Notes: generated by a model not told the origin, from the sequence alone. Shown: positions 40,796-49,902, numbered from the stretch's first letter. The stretch: DNA of 64,000 bases from Nocardioides flavescens (GCF_009823805.1 NZ_WUEK01000009.1:62001-126000); one strand, 5' to 3'. Made by a program: numbers and translations.

Positions 40796-42079
40796 ATGGA
40801 CGACAGCACCCGGCGCTACGCCGCCCGCGACGCCGAGCGCTGGGTGGCCGAGCCGCCGAAGCGGGTCGACGCCCCCGAGCGGACGGCGTACGAGCGCGAC
40901 CGGGCGCGGGTGGTGCACGCGGCGGCGTTCCGCCGGCTGGCCGCCAAGACGCAGGTGCACGGCCCCCAGGCCGACGACTTCGTGCGCAACCGGTTGACCC
41001 ACAGCCTCGAGGTCGCCCAGGTGGCGCGCGACCTCTCGCGCGCGCTCGGCTCCCAGCCCGACATCGCCGAGACGGCCGCGCTGGCCCACGACCTCGGCCA
41101 CCCGCCGTTCGGCCACAACGGCGAGCACGCCCTGGACGCGCTGGCCGCCGACTGCGGCGGGTTCGAGGGCAACGCGCAGACCCTGCGCCTGCTGACCCGG
41201 CTCGAGGCCAAGACCGTCGACCCGCGCTCGGGTCGCAGCGTCGGCCTCAACCTCACCCGGGCGACCCTCGACGCCTGCACGAAGTACCCCTGGACCCGCG
41301 AGCAGGGCCGGGAGCGCGCCACGTCGAAGTTCGGCGTCTACGCCGACGACGCCGAGGTCTTCGACTGGCTGCGCGCCGGGGCGCCTGGGCAGCGGCGCTG
41401 CGTCGAGGCGCAGATCATGGACCTCGCCGACGACGTCGCCTACTCCGTGCACGACGTGGAGGACGGGGTGGTCGCCGGACGCGTCGACCTCGACCGGCTC
41501 GACCCCGACGCGGTGTGGGCCAGCGTGCGCCGCTCCTACCTGCCGGCCGCCGACGACGACGAGCTCGGCGCGGCCCTCGACCGCCTCCGCTCCGTGGCCG
41601 GCTGGCCCGCGACGTCGTACGACGGCACGCGGCGCAGCCTCGCCGCGCTGAAGAACCTCACGAGCGACCTCATCGGGCTGTTCTGCGGGGCGGTGCAGGA
41701 GGCGACGTTCGCCGCGGGGCCGGGGCCGTTCGTGCGCTACCGCGCCGACCTGGTCGTGCCGCCCGAGACGGTGCTCGAGATGGCCGTGCTCAAGGGGATC
41801 GCCGCGCACTACGTCATGGAGGCCGACGACCGCGTGGCGCTGATGGCGCGCCAGCGCGAGGTCGTGGCCGAGCTCGTCGAGGTGCTCCTCGAGCACGCGC
41901 CGGTGGCGCTCGACGCGTCCTTCGCCGAGGACTGGCGGGCCGCGCCCGACGACGCGACCCGGCTGCGGGTCGTCGTCGACCAGGTCGCCTCGCTGACCGA
42001 CGCCAGCGCGCTGGCGTGGCACGAGCGGCTGGTGCGGCAGGGCGCGCGCGGGGTGCGGACGTCAGGATGGACGGCATGA
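40796..42079 (+). CDS. dgt: Deoxyguanosinetriphosphate triphosphohydrolase-like protein
   Basis: HD-domain protein of 427 residues. HD motif residues appear as NRLTHSLEVAQVARDL and ALAHDLGHPPFGHNGE, with a later MDLADDVAYSVHD. The family cleaves dNTPs to deoxynucleoside and triphosphate. A TAGGGT box (40780-40785) is 10 bases before ATG 40796; in-frame GTG 40787 is an alternative. The stop overlaps the next start (ATGA). Confidence 0.92.
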   Translation: MDDSTRRYAARDAERWVAEPPKRVDAPERTAYERDRARVVHAAAFRRLAAKTQVHGPQADDFVRNRLTHSLEVAQVARDLSRALGSQPDIAETAALAHDLGHPPFGHNGEHALDALAADCGGFEGNAQTLRLLTRLEAKTVDPRSGRSVGLNLTRATLDACTKYPWTREQGRERATSKFGVYADDAEVFDWLRAGAPGQRRCVEAQIMDLADDVAYSVHDVEDGVVAGRVDLDRLDPDAVWASVRRSYLPAADDDELGAALDRLRSVAGWPATSYDGTRRSLAALKNLTSDLIGLFCGAVQEATFAAGPGPFVRYRADLVVPPETVLEMAVLKGIAAHYVMEADDRVALMARQREVVAELVEVLLEHAPVALDASFAEDWRAAPDDATRLRVVVDQVASLTDASALAWHERLVRQGARGVRTSGWTA

Positions 42080-42993
42080 CCCTCGTCTGGCTGCCCTTCG
42101 ACCCGGCCGACCTCGGCGACGCGCCGACCTCGCTCGACTACGAGGTCGTGGACGACATCAGCGACCTCGACGCGCTCCCGGCCTCGGTCGACGACGTCGA
42201 GGTCTTCGTGCCGCCGTACTCCGTCGGGCCGCAGGTGCGCGAGCTGATCCCGCGGATGCGCTCGCTGCGCATCGTGCAGACGCTGACCGCGGGCGTCGAC
42301 AACGTCCGCGACGTGGTGCCCGACGGGGTGCTGCTGTGCAACGGGCGCGGCATCCACGACACCTCGACCGCCGAGCTCGCGCTGACGCTCACCCTGGCCA
42401 GCCTGCGCGGCGCCCCGGGGTGGGTGCGCGGCCAGGACCGCTCGTCCTGGGAGCCCGCGTGGGGCGACTCGCTCGCCGACCGCGAGGTGCTGCTGGTCGG
42501 CTACGGCGCCATCGGCGAGGCGATCGAGGCCCGGCTGCTGCCGTTCGAGTGCTCGGTGACCCGGGTCGCCCGGTCGGCCCGCGACGGCGTGCACGCCTTC
42601 GGTGACCTGCCCGACCTGCTGCCCTCGGCCGACGTGGTGATCCTGATCGTGCCGCTGACCGACGAGACCCGGGGTCTGGTCGACGCGGAGTTCCTGGCCG
42701 CGCTGCCCGACGGCGCCCTGCTCGTCAACGTCGCCCGCGGGGCCGTCGTCGACACCGACGCGCTGCTGGCCGAGCTGACCAGCGGTCGGCTGCGCGCCGC
42801 GCTCGACGTGACCGACCCCGAACCGCTGCCCGAGGACCACCCGCTCTGGTCGGCCCCCGGCCTGCTCGTCTCGCCCCACGTCGGCGGCGCCAGCAGTGCG
42901 ATGTGGCCCCGCGCCCACCGCCTCATCCGCGACCAGCTGCACCGGATCGCGGCCGGCGAGGAGCCTGTGAACGTGATGAGCGGCGCGTACTGA
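42076..42993 (+). CDS. D-isomer-specific 2-hydroxyacid dehydrogenase
   Basis: 305 residues, NAD(P)-dependent. Rossmann motif GYGAIGEAIEARL, catalytic Arg in VARGAVVDTDALL, Glu in DPEPLPEDHPLW, and His in SPHVGGASS. The substrate (glyoxylate, hydroxypyruvate or other) cannot be told. ATG 42076 overlaps the dgt stop and has AGGA upstream; ATG 42067 is an alternative. Confidence 0.88.
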   Translation: MTLVWLPFDPADLGDAPTSLDYEVVDDISDLDALPASVDDVEVFVPPYSVGPQVRELIPRMRSLRIVQTLTAGVDNVRDVVPDGVLLCNGRGIHDTSTAELALTLTLASLRGAPGWVRGQDRSSWEPAWGDSLADREVLLVGYGAIGEAIEARLLPFECSVTRVARSARDGVHAFGDLPDLLPSADVVILIVPLTDETRGLVDAEFLAALPDGALLVNVARGAVVDTDALLAELTSGRLRAALDVTDPEPLPEDHPLWSAPGLLVSPHVGGASSAMWPRAHRLIRDQLHRIAAGEEPVNVMSGAY

Positions 42994-43013
42994 TCCGCCC
43001 GTAGGCTGAGGGG

Positions 43014-44921
43014 GTGGCAGGGCGGATCCGCGAGGAGAGCATCCAGGAGGTGCGCGAGCGGTCGCCCATCGACGAGGTCGTGGGGCAGTACGTCACCCTC
43101 AAGGGCGCCGGCGGCGGCAACTTCAAGGGCCTGTGCCCCTTCCACGACGAGAAGTCGCCGTCGTTCAACGTCCGGCCCTCCCACGGCACATTCCACTGCT
43201 TCGGTTGCGGAGAGGGCGGCGACGTCATCTCGTTCGTGATGAAGCAGGACGGCCTCAGCTTCGTCGAGACGGTCGAGCGGCTCGCGGAGCGGTTCTCGGT
43301 CGAGCTCAAGCGCGAGGAGGGCGAGGGGTTCGACGACCGCCCCCGCGGGCCGGGGCGCGGCAAGCTCGTGGAGGCGCACCGCGTCGCCCAGGAGTACTAC
43401 GCCGAGCAGCTCCTCACGCCCGAGGCGCAGGTGGCCCGGCAGTTCCTCAAGGAGCGCGGCTTCGACCAGGACGCCGCCGAGACCTTCGGGCTCGGCTTCG
43501 CCCCGCGCGGCGGCGAGGACCTCTTCCGCCACCTGCGCGCGCGCGGCTTCACCCAGGACGAGGTGGTGACCGCCGGGCTGGTCGCGGTCGGGCGATCGCC
43601 GTACGACCGGTTCCGCGGGCGGCTGCTGTGGCCGATCCGCGAGGCCAACGGCGACACGATCGGCTTCGGCGCGCGCCGGATCTTCGACGACGACAAGATC
43701 GAGGCGAAGTACCTCAACACCGCCGAGACCCCGATCTACAAGAAGTCCAAGGTCCTCTACGGCATCGACCTGGCCCGCAAGGAGATGGGGCTGGCCTCGC
43801 AGGCCGTCGTCGTCGAGGGCTACACCGACGTGATGGCCTGCCACCTCGCCGGGGTCAGGACGGCGGTGGCCTCCTGCGGCACGGCGTTCGGCGACGACCA
43901 CGCCAAGGTGCTGCGCCGCTACATGGCCGACCACGAGGAGTTCCGCGGCGAGGTGATCTTCACCTTCGACGGTGACGCCGCCGGTCAGGCCGCCGCGATC
44001 AAGGCGTTCGGCGGCGACCAGAACTTCGTCTCCCAGACCTACGTCGCCGTCGAGCCCGACGGCCTCGACCCGTGCGACCTGCGCATCAAGCAGGGCGACG
44101 CCGCCGTCCGCGAGCTGGTCGCGCGCCGCCAGCCGCTCTACCGCTTCGTGCTGGCCAACGTCGTCTCGAAGTACGACCTCGACCGCGCCGACGGGCGCGT
44201 CGACGCCCTGCGCGAGGCCGCGCGACTGGTCTCGAGCGTGCGGGACCGGTCGAAGGTCTCGGCGTTCGCCCGCGAGATCGCCTCGATGGTCGGCGTCGAG
44301 GTGGAGGAGGCGCTCGCCGAGGTGCGCCGCGCCGCCGGACGACCCGCCCCGGGAGGTCGTGGTGCCACCGCCCCCGAGCGCGGCGCCGCGCAGGAACCGC
44401 CACCCGACGAGCCGGCCCCCGCGCGGCGGCAGCTGCCCGACCTGCGCGACCCGAAGTACACCCTGGAGCGCGAGACCCTCAAGCTCGTCATCCAGCACCC
44501 GATGGTCATCGGTCGCACCACCAGCGACCTCGCGGTCGACGACTTCACCCACCCGACGTACGCCGGGGTGTGGTCCGCCGTCGAGGCCTGCGGCGGGGTC
44601 GCCGCGGGCAGCGCCGACGCCGGCTGGTCGGGCAAGGTGCGCGACGCCGCCGGCAGCCCCGAGGTCGCCTCGGCGATCACCGAGCTCACGGTCGAGCCGC
44701 TGCGCACGCTCAAGGAGCCGGAGGCGTCCTACGTCGCGGCCCACGTGTTCGGGCTGCTCGAGCTGACCGCGCTGCGCCGGATCGCCGAGATCAAGTCCAA
44801 GCTGCAGCGCACCAACCCGATCGAGCAGGCCGAGGCGTTCAACCGGATGTTCGGCGACATCGCCGCGCTGGAGGCCTACCGGCGCCAGCTGCGCGACCTG
44901 ATCGTGGGCTCGTCCAGGTGA
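43014..44921 (+). CDS. dnaG: DnaG primase
   Basis: 635 residues. The N-terminal zinc-binding domain CPFHDEKSPSFNVRPSHGTFHCFGCGEGG (CHC2), the TOPRIM core with EGYTDVMACH and FDGDAAGQ, and a C-terminal helicase-interaction domain. It makes RNA primers for the replisome. GTG 43014 lacks a spaced Shine-Dalgarno; TAGGCT (43002-43007) sits six bases before it, suggesting a leaderless message. Confidence 0.96.
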   Translation: MAGRIREESIQEVRERSPIDEVVGQYVTLKGAGGGNFKGLCPFHDEKSPSFNVRPSHGTFHCFGCGEGGDVISFVMKQDGLSFVETVERLAERFSVELKREEGEGFDDRPRGPGRGKLVEAHRVAQEYYAEQLLTPEAQVARQFLKERGFDQDAAETFGLGFAPRGGEDLFRHLRARGFTQDEVVTAGLVAVGRSPYDRFRGRLLWPIREANGDTIGFGARRIFDDDKIEAKYLNTAETPIYKKSKVLYGIDLARKEMGLASQAVVVEGYTDVMACHLAGVRTAVASCGTAFGDDHAKVLRRYMADHEEFRGEVIFTFDGDAAGQAAAIKAFGGDQNFVSQTYVAVEPDGLDPCDLRIKQGDAAVRELVARRQPLYRFVLANVVSKYDLDRADGRVDALREAARLVSSVRDRSKVSAFAREIASMVGVEVEEALAEVRRAAGRPAPGGRGATAPERGAAQEPPPDEPAPARRQLPDLRDPKYTLERETLKLVIQHPMVIGRTTSDLAVDDFTHPTYAGVWSAVEACGGVAAGSADAGWSGKVRDAAGSPEVASAITELTVEPLRTLKEPEASYVAAHVFGLLELTALRRIAEIKSKLQRTNPIEQAEAFNRMFGDIAALEAYRRQLRDLIVGSSR

Positions 44922-44928
44922 GGCGTCG

Positions 44929-45414
44929 GTGAGAGGTCTGCGGCGCGGACAGCCCGACGTCGAGGTCGCGGCGGGGGAGCGGGTGCTGGCCTGGGCGACC
45001 TCGGCCGACGGTCCGGTCGCGGGCACCCGCGACGCGCTCTACCTCCCCGGCGGCACCCGCGTGCCCTGGCAGCAGGTCGAGGCCGCCGACTGGGACCTCG
45101 AGTCCGAGACGCTCACGGTCCGCGAGGTCGGCACCTGGGGCGAGCCGCGGCCGACCCACGCCGTACGCCTCGAGGAACCCGTCCGGCTCCTGCAGCTCGT
45201 GCGCGAGCGGGTCACCTCGACGGTGCTGCTGCAGCGCCACGTCGCCGTCCACGACAAGCGGGGCGTGCGCATCGTGGCGAGGCGGGCACCCTCCGGTGCA
45301 CGTGAGCTGACCTGGCTGCTCGAGTACGACGCCGGGATCGACCCTGCCGACCCGCTCGTCGAGCTGGCCACCCAGGACGCCCTCGCTGCCGCTCGCGCCG
45401 AGGTCGGCGACTGA
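44929..45414 (+). CDS. Conserved small protein of unknown function
   Basis: 161 residues, no membrane segment or signal. A mostly beta first half (GERVLAWATSADGPVAGTRDALYLPGGTRVPWQQVEAADWDLESETLTV) has the look of a PH-like domain, followed by helices. It begins seven bases after dnaG and is probably co-transcribed with it. No function recognised. Confidence 0.7.
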   Translation: MRGLRRGQPDVEVAAGERVLAWATSADGPVAGTRDALYLPGGTRVPWQQVEAADWDLESETLTVREVGTWGEPRPTHAVRLEEPVRLLQLVRERVTSTVLLQRHVAVHDKRGVRIVARRAPSGARELTWLLEYDAGIDPADPLVELATQDALAAARAEVGD

Positions 45415-45483
45415 CCTCGCGAGGTCCGACCCGGATTACCCGCCGGGGCGGCGGGGTTGCTAGTGTTCCCGACTGCAACACGA

Positions 45484-45556
45484 TCCCCTGTAGCTCAACT
45501 GGCAGAGCATTCGGCTGTTAACCGGAGGGTTGTTGGTTCGAGTCCAACCGGGGGAG
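45484..45556 (+). tRNA. tRNA-Asn (GTT)
   Basis: Cloverleaf of 73 bases: acceptor TCCCCTG/CGGGGGA, D-arm GCTCAACTGGCAGAGC, anticodon stem TTCGG/CCGGA with loop CTGTTAA (anticodon GTT), T-arm GTTGG TTCGAGT CCAAC, discriminator G. The 3' CCA is not encoded exactly (GCCCA follows). A TAGTGT -10 box lies about 20 bases upstream. Confidence 0.97.
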
Positions 45557-45563
45557 CCCACGT

Positions 45564-45599
45564 CAGAACGCCGCCGCGCACCAGCGCGGCGGCGTTCTG
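45564..45599. terminator. Bidirectional hairpin terminator after tRNA-Asn
   Basis: A perfect 16-base-pair stem (CAGAACGCCGCCGCGC with its complement) closes a four-base loop ACCA. It ends the tRNA and, from the other side, the TDT transporter gene. Confidence 0.8.
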
Positions 45600-45612
45600 C
45601 TTCTCCCGCCCC

Positions 45613-46767
45613 TCAGGCCGGGCGCGGGTCGAGGAGCAGGCGTCCGCGGGCGACGCCGTGGACGGTCCGGACGAGCACCACGGTCCAGGCGGCGACGAGG
45701 CCGACGAGGAGCAGCCCCGTGAGCACGTCGAGCGCGACCAGACCGGTCGCCGAGGCCAGGCCGGAGGCGCCGGTGACCACCGTCCCGACCGGGAAGGTGA
45801 AGGACCACCAGGTCAGGCCGAACGGCAGCCCGGCCCGCGCGGTGCGGACCGTCAGGGCGAGGGCGAGGGCCAGCCACAGCAGGGCGAAGCCGAGGACCGG
45901 CACGCCGTAGACCAGCGTCTGGGCCCGGAAGGCGCCGGCGTACGGCGCACCGAGCACGCCGGGGGCGACCTGGCCGAGGTGGTGGGCGGCGGTCACCGAC
46001 TGGCCGAGCGGGCCGAGCACGATCCAGAGGGTTGGCACCGCTCCGGCCGCGCCGAGGCCGTGGTGCAGCAGCCGCTGCCAGATCGCGGCGACCATCAGCA
46101 GGCTCGCGATCAGCGTCAGCCCGAAGAACGCGTAGCAGGCCAGCAGCATCGTCTGCTGCGCCTGCCCGGCCGGCAGGTGCGGGACGAGCAGCGCCCCGGT
46201 CGCGGCGCTGACCATCGGCGGGACGACCGGCATCAGCCAGCCGCCGAACGCCGAGTCGGGACGCACGTCGTGCGAGGTGATGGCCCGGAAGGGCACGACC
46301 ACGGCGGTGGCCAGACCGAGCGCGGTGCCCACGGTCCACAGCACGGCGTCCGCGACGAGCGCCGGTCCGGTGCCGACGAGCCGGTGGCCGACCAGGACCG
46401 TGCCGGCACCGACGGTCATCAGAGCCATCGCCGGGGCGCCGTAGAAGTGCGACATCACGGGGTCGTCGAGGTGACCGCGGGCGGTCGCGGGGTGGCGCCG
46501 GTGGTGCGCGAGCGTCGCTCCGGTGACGGCGACGAGCAGTGCGACCGCGAGCAGCCACACCACCAGCGCCGCGGCGACCGCTCCGGGGAGGCGGAACGGC
46601 AGCGAGGCCAGGGCCACGGCCACGATGCCGGTGCCCATCACCGAGGCGAACCAGTTGGGGCCGACGTAGCCGAGCGCGGGCGCGCCCTCGAGGTCGCGCA
46701 GGAGCCGGGGGCGGGGTGGCGCGGTCGTCGCGAGCTCCGCCCGGGCGGCGACCTGTGTGCTGCTCAT
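45613..46767 (-). CDS. TDT/SLAC1-family transporter
   Basis: 384 residues, about ten membrane helices, starting the core with VGPNWFASVMGTGIVAVALASLP, the tellurite-resistance/dicarboxylate transporter signature. Family members include TehA, Mae1 and Ssu1 (tellurite/nitrate-like anions, malate, sulfite); the substrate is unclear. It diverges from a LysR gene with a palindrome between. Confidence 0.88.
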   Translation of the reverse strand: MSSTQVAARAELATTAPPRPRLLRDLEGAPALGYVGPNWFASVMGTGIVAVALASLPFRLPGAVAAALVVWLLAVALLVAVTGATLAHHRRHPATARGHLDDPVMSHFYGAPAMALMTVGAGTVLVGHRLVGTGPALVADAVLWTVGTALGLATAVVVPFRAITSHDVRPDSAFGGWLMPVVPPMVSAATGALLVPHLPAGQAQQTMLLACYAFFGLTLIASLLMVAAIWQRLLHHGLGAAGAVPTLWIVLGPLGQSVTAAHHLGQVAPGVLGAPYAGAFRAQTLVYGVPVLGFALLWLALALALTVRTARAGLPFGLTWWSFTFPVGTVVTGASGLASATGLVALDVLTGLLLVGLVAAWTVVLVRTVHGVARGRLLLDPRPA

Positions 46768-46813
46768 GACCCCACGATCTCGCGGCGTGGCGGGTTCGAG
46801 TACCCGTTCCTTC

Positions 46814-46829
46814 CTTGTGACCCCACAAG
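46814..46829. promoter_or_regulatory. Palindrome between the TDT transporter and its divergent lysR
   Basis: CTTGTG-ACCC-CACAAG dyad in the 93-base divergent gap, with a further CTGTGGG nearby. TAGGGT (46849-46854) lies six bases before the lysR GTG, so the dyad covers the region just upstream of that promoter. A LysR operator is inferred. Confidence 0.5.
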
Positions 46830-46860
46830 CTCGCCCTGTGGGTGGGGCTAGGGTGGTCCC

Positions 46861-47751
46861 GTGCCCCGCCTGCCCGAGCTCGACGCCCTGCGCCTCCTGG
46901 TCGCCGTGGCCCGGACCGGGAGCATCGGCGCGGCGGCCAAGGAGGCGGGCGTCTCGCAGCAGGCGGCGTCGCAGCGGCTGCGGACGATCGAGGCCGAGAC
47001 CGGCCTCCCGCTCCTGCAGCGCGGGCCGACCGGCACGACCCTGACGCCGTCCGGACGGCTGGTGGTCGAGTGGAGCGTCGGCCTGCTCGCCCGGGCCGAC
47101 GAGATGGAGGCGGCCGTCCAGACGCTGCGCGAACGTCGCTCGGACGAGCTGCACGTCTTCGCCAGCATGACCACCGCCGAGCACGTCGTCCCGCGCTGGC
47201 TCGTCCGGCTCCGTCGCGAGCGCGCGGTCAGCGCCACGATGGTCGCGACCAACACCACCGGTGTGCTCGACGCCGTGCGCCGCGGCGAGGCCGACCTCGG
47301 CTTCACCGAGGGCTCGGGCGACCTCACCGGACTGACCTCCCGGGTCGTCGGCGGCGACCAGCTCGTGCTCGTCGCCTCGACCGAGGACCCCTGGGCCGAG
47401 CGTCGCAGCCCCCTCACCGCAGCCGTCGTCAGCCGCCGACCCCTCACCAGCCGCGAGCCAGGCTCCGGGACCCGCCAGGTCGCCGAGGACGCCTTCCGGG
47501 CCGCGGGCCACCCGCTGGCCCCGCCCGAGGTCGAGCTGACCACCAACGCCGCGGTGCTCGGCGCCGTCCGCGCCGGCGGCGCACCTGCGCTCCTCAGTGC
47601 CCTCACGCTCCCCGGCACCGACGACCTGGTGGTGCTGCCCGTCCGCGGCGTCGACCTCGGTCGCGACTTCACCGCCGTGTGGCTCGGCGGCACCCGCCCG
47701 CCCGCCGGACCGGTGCGGGACCTGCTCGCCATCGCGGTGCGGGCGAGCTGA
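46861..47751 (+). CDS. LysR family regulator
   Basis: 296 residues. Winged HTH (LDALRLLVAVARTGSIGAAAKEAGVSQQAASQRLRTIEAETGLPLL) plus effector domain. Divergent from the TDT transporter, which it probably controls; similar pairs with sulfite or organic-acid exporters are common. Start GTG without Shine-Dalgarno. Confidence 0.9.
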   Translation: MPRLPELDALRLLVAVARTGSIGAAAKEAGVSQQAASQRLRTIEAETGLPLLQRGPTGTTLTPSGRLVVEWSVGLLARADEMEAAVQTLRERRSDELHVFASMTTAEHVVPRWLVRLRRERAVSATMVATNTTGVLDAVRRGEADLGFTEGSGDLTGLTSRVVGGDQLVLVASTEDPWAERRSPLTAAVVSRRPLTSREPGSGTRQVAEDAFRAAGHPLAPPEVELTTNAAVLGAVRAGGAPALLSALTLPGTDDLVVLPVRGVDLGRDFTAVWLGGTRPPAGPVRDLLAIAVRAS

Positions 47752-47779
47752 CGGGGTCGGGGCCGATCCGCGCCGGGAG

Positions 47780-48238
47780 TCACTCGGGGAGCGGCAGCGA
47801 CTTCCAGGTCGAGGTGTAGTCGAGGCCGCTGCGCCGGAAGAGCTGCGTGACGGGGCAGCGGCGCTCGAGCTCGGCGACGAACCGGTCGAACCGCTCGCCC
47901 TCGGCGTCGGTCTCGACCGTGGCCTCGACGGTCACGGCGTCGAAGTTGGCGTTGCCCTCGACCCCGCCGACGAAGACCGACGGGTCCAGGTCGCCGCGAG
48001 CGGTGAAGGTGAACTCGCCGACCCGGATGTCGAGGTCCTTGGCCACGAGCTGAGCGCTGATCTGGTTGCACGACGTCAGCGCGCCCAGGGTGTAGGCCAG
48101 GGGACTGGGCGCGGCGTCGGCGCCGCCGAAGGCCGGGTAGGTGTCGGAGCTGAAGTGGTGCTCGTGCTCGCCCTGGACGGTGACGTCCTGGGCGACGCCC
48201 GTGCCGCGGCTGGCGACGGAGAAGGGGACGGTGGGCAT
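47780..48238 (-). CDS. OsmC family peroxiredoxin-like protein
   Basis: 152 residues. OsmC/Ohr fold with the two catalytic cysteines in LGALTSCNQISAQL and ERRCPVTQLF; it would reduce organic hydroperoxides. ATG 48238 was chosen because GGAGGTCC precedes it; a GTG 21 bases upstream is less likely. A perfect TGTTGATCAACA palindrome lies upstream (48269-48280). Confidence 0.88.
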   Translation of the reverse strand: MPTVPFSVASRGTGVAQDVTVQGEHEHHFSSDTYPAFGGADAAPSPLAYTLGALTSCNQISAQLVAKDLDIRVGEFTFTARGDLDPSVFVGGVEGNANFDAVTVEATVETDAEGERFDRFVAELERRCPVTQLFRRSGLDYTSTWKSLPLPE

Positions 48239-48268
48239 GCGGACCTCCGGGACGATCAAACTGGACTG

Positions 48269-48280
48269 TGTTGATCAACA
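48269..48280. promoter_or_regulatory. Palindrome upstream of osmC gene
   Basis: TGTTGATCAACA is a perfect 12-base dyad 31 bases upstream of the osmC start; a second TTGATC-like half (GATCAAA) lies at 48254-48260. It could be an operator of a MarR- or TetR-type redox regulator. Confidence 0.45.
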
Positions 48281-48331
48281 TACGCGTCAAGGCAAGGTGG
48301 AGGTGGTCGTCGATGCCCTGAGCCCCGGCCC

Positions 48332-49363
48332 TCAGCGACTGACGGCGATCTTGCCGATGGTGCGTCCGCCCTCGACGCGGCGGTGCGCCTCGCGCAGTTG
48401 TGCGGCGTCGATCGGGCTGAGCACCGTGGTGACGGTCGTGCGGATGCGGCCTGCGTCCACCAGGTCGGCGACCTCGTCGAGCAGGGTGTGCTGGCTGGTC
48501 ATGAGGTCGCCGCCGGCCAGCGCCTTCGTGAACATCAGCTCCCAGTGGAAGGTGATGCTCTTGCTCTTCAGGAAGGCGATGTCGAGGCTCTCCGGGTCGT
48601 CGATGGCCACGATCTGGCCGAAGGGCTTCAGCACGTCGACATAGAGGTCGAGCTGGCCGGGATCGGCCACGCGCGAGGTGAACACCCAGTCGATCCCCTC
48701 CGGGGCCGCGGTCCGGACCTGCTCCAGCAGGTCACCCTCCCGGTGGTTGACCGTGACCTCGGCGCCGAGGTCCCGCACCCATTCGTCGGACTCCGCCGTC
48801 GAGCTGGTGGCGATGACGCGCACGCCGGGCAGGAGCGCTTCGGCCAGCTGCAGGACCATCGAGCCGACACCGCCGCTGGCGCCGATCAGGAGCATCGTGC
48901 CCGTGCTGGTGGAGTCGAGGCGCAGCTTGTCGAAGAGGCCCTCCCACGCCGTGATCGCGGTGAGGGGCATGGCTGCGGCCTCGGCGAAGTCGAGGGTCGA
49001 GGGCTTGCGCCCGGCGATCCGCTCGTCCACCGCGTGGAACTCCGCGTTGGTGCCGGGGCGGGCGATGCTCCCGGCGTACCAGACCTCGTCCCCGGGCGAG
49101 AAGAGGGTGACGTCCTCGCCGACCGCGACGACCGTCCCGGCCGCGTCGAAGCCGAGGATCCGCAGGTCGTCGGAGCCTCCGTCCTGCACCTTGATGTCGA
49201 CCGGGTTGACCGAAACCGCCCGCACCTCCACCAGCAGGTCCCGCGAGCCGACGTCCGGGCGTGGCACCGTGACGTCGACGAGCCTGGAGGGACCGGCGAC
49301 GTTCTGGCTGGGATGGAAGGCGACTGCCCTCATGGACTCGGCGTGCTCAGGCGTGGAGGTCAT
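48332..49363 (-). CDS. Zinc-type quinone oxidoreductase/alcohol dehydrogenase (MDR family)
   Basis: 343 residues of the MDR superfamily: AVSVNPVDIKVQDGG, GFDAAGTVVAVGEDV, and NAD(P) motif IGASGGVGSMVLQLA. It lacks the catalytic zinc cysteines, as do quinone oxidoreductases (QOR, zinc-binding dehydrogenase group). ATG 49363 chosen; GTG 49369 is possible. It diverges from an HxlR regulator with cysteines near its N-terminus. Confidence 0.88.
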   Translation of the reverse strand: MTSTPEHAESMRAVAFHPSQNVAGPSRLVDVTVPRPDVGSRDLLVEVRAVSVNPVDIKVQDGGSDDLRILGFDAAGTVVAVGEDVTLFSPGDEVWYAGSIARPGTNAEFHAVDERIAGRKPSTLDFAEAAAMPLTAITAWEGLFDKLRLDSTSTGTMLLIGASGGVGSMVLQLAEALLPGVRVIATSSTAESDEWVRDLGAEVTVNHREGDLLEQVRTAAPEGIDWVFTSRVADPGQLDLYVDVLKPFGQIVAIDDPESLDIAFLKSKSITFHWELMFTKALAGGDLMTSQHTLLDEVADLVDAGRIRTTVTTVLSPIDAAQLREAHRRVEGGRTIGKIAVSR

Positions 49364-49386
49364 GACCACACCATCGTCGGTGCGCC

Positions 49387-49428
49387 CTGGTTACCGTCAA
49401 GGGCACCTGCTTCCTTCTGGTCACCATC
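49387..49428. promoter_or_regulatory. Direct repeats between qor-like and hxlR-like genes
   Basis: CTGGTTACCGTC (49387-49398) and CTGGTCACCATC (49417-49428) form a 12-base direct repeat with a 30-base period in the 69-base divergent gap. A binding site for the HxlR protein is inferred. Confidence 0.45.
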
Positions 49429-49432
49429 GGGG

Positions 49433-49783
49433 GTGACCACTCGCGACCACGACGTGTGCGGACCTCGTGACGTGTACACGGCCATGTGCCCCTGTCGCGA
49501 CATGCTCGACCTGTTGGCCAACAAGTGGAGCGCGCTCGCGATCGGTGCTCTCGAAGCAGGGCCACGTCGCTTCGGCCAGCTGAGGTCTCGTCTCGAGGGC
49601 ATCAGCCCGAAGGTGCTCTCGAGCACCATGAAGCGCCTCGAGGATCGCGAGCTGGTCACCCGCACCGCGTACGCAGAGGTCCCACCCCGTGTGGAGTACG
49701 CCCTCACCGACCTGGGCCGGAGTGCCGCGGTCCCGCTGGCCGCCCTGCGGTCGTGGGTCGAGGAGAACACCGCCGACGGGTGA
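49433..49783 (+). CDS. HxlR/DUF24 family regulator, QorR-like
   Basis: 116 residues. The winged HTH of HxlR proteins (WSALAIGALEAGPRRFGQLRSRLEGISPKVLSSTMKRLEDRELV) follows a Cys-rich N-terminus, DVCGPRDVYTAMCPCRDMLDLL. Conserved cysteine at this place senses electrophiles or diamide in HypR/QorR-type members. Divergent placement next to a quinone oxidoreductase matches QorR-qor2 of Corynebacterium. GTG 49433 start is tentative; ATG 49484 is possible. Confidence 0.85.
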   Translation: MTTRDHDVCGPRDVYTAMCPCRDMLDLLANKWSALAIGALEAGPRRFGQLRSRLEGISPKVLSSTMKRLEDRELVTRTAYAEVPPRVEYALTDLGRSAAVPLAALRSWVEENTADG

Positions 49784-49858
49784 GCAGTCGGGCCGTGCGC
49801 GTCGATTCACCCGGGTGAGCGAGGTCGCCCGTGCCGTCCCCGGGAAACCGGCGGCCCT

Positions 49859-49902
49859 GTCCACCGCGACGGGGTGATCGTGTTCACCATGTCGCGGTGG
49901 AC
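49859..49902. other. Two-stage hairpin after hxlR-like gene
   Basis: Outer arms GTCCACCGCGAC (49859-49870) and GTCGCGGTGGAC (49891-49902) are perfectly complementary; the 20-base interior has a further GGTGA/TCACC pair. It ends the hxlR transcript or is an isolated structured RNA. The 192 bases between hxlR and the tRNA hold nothing else. Confidence 0.55.
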
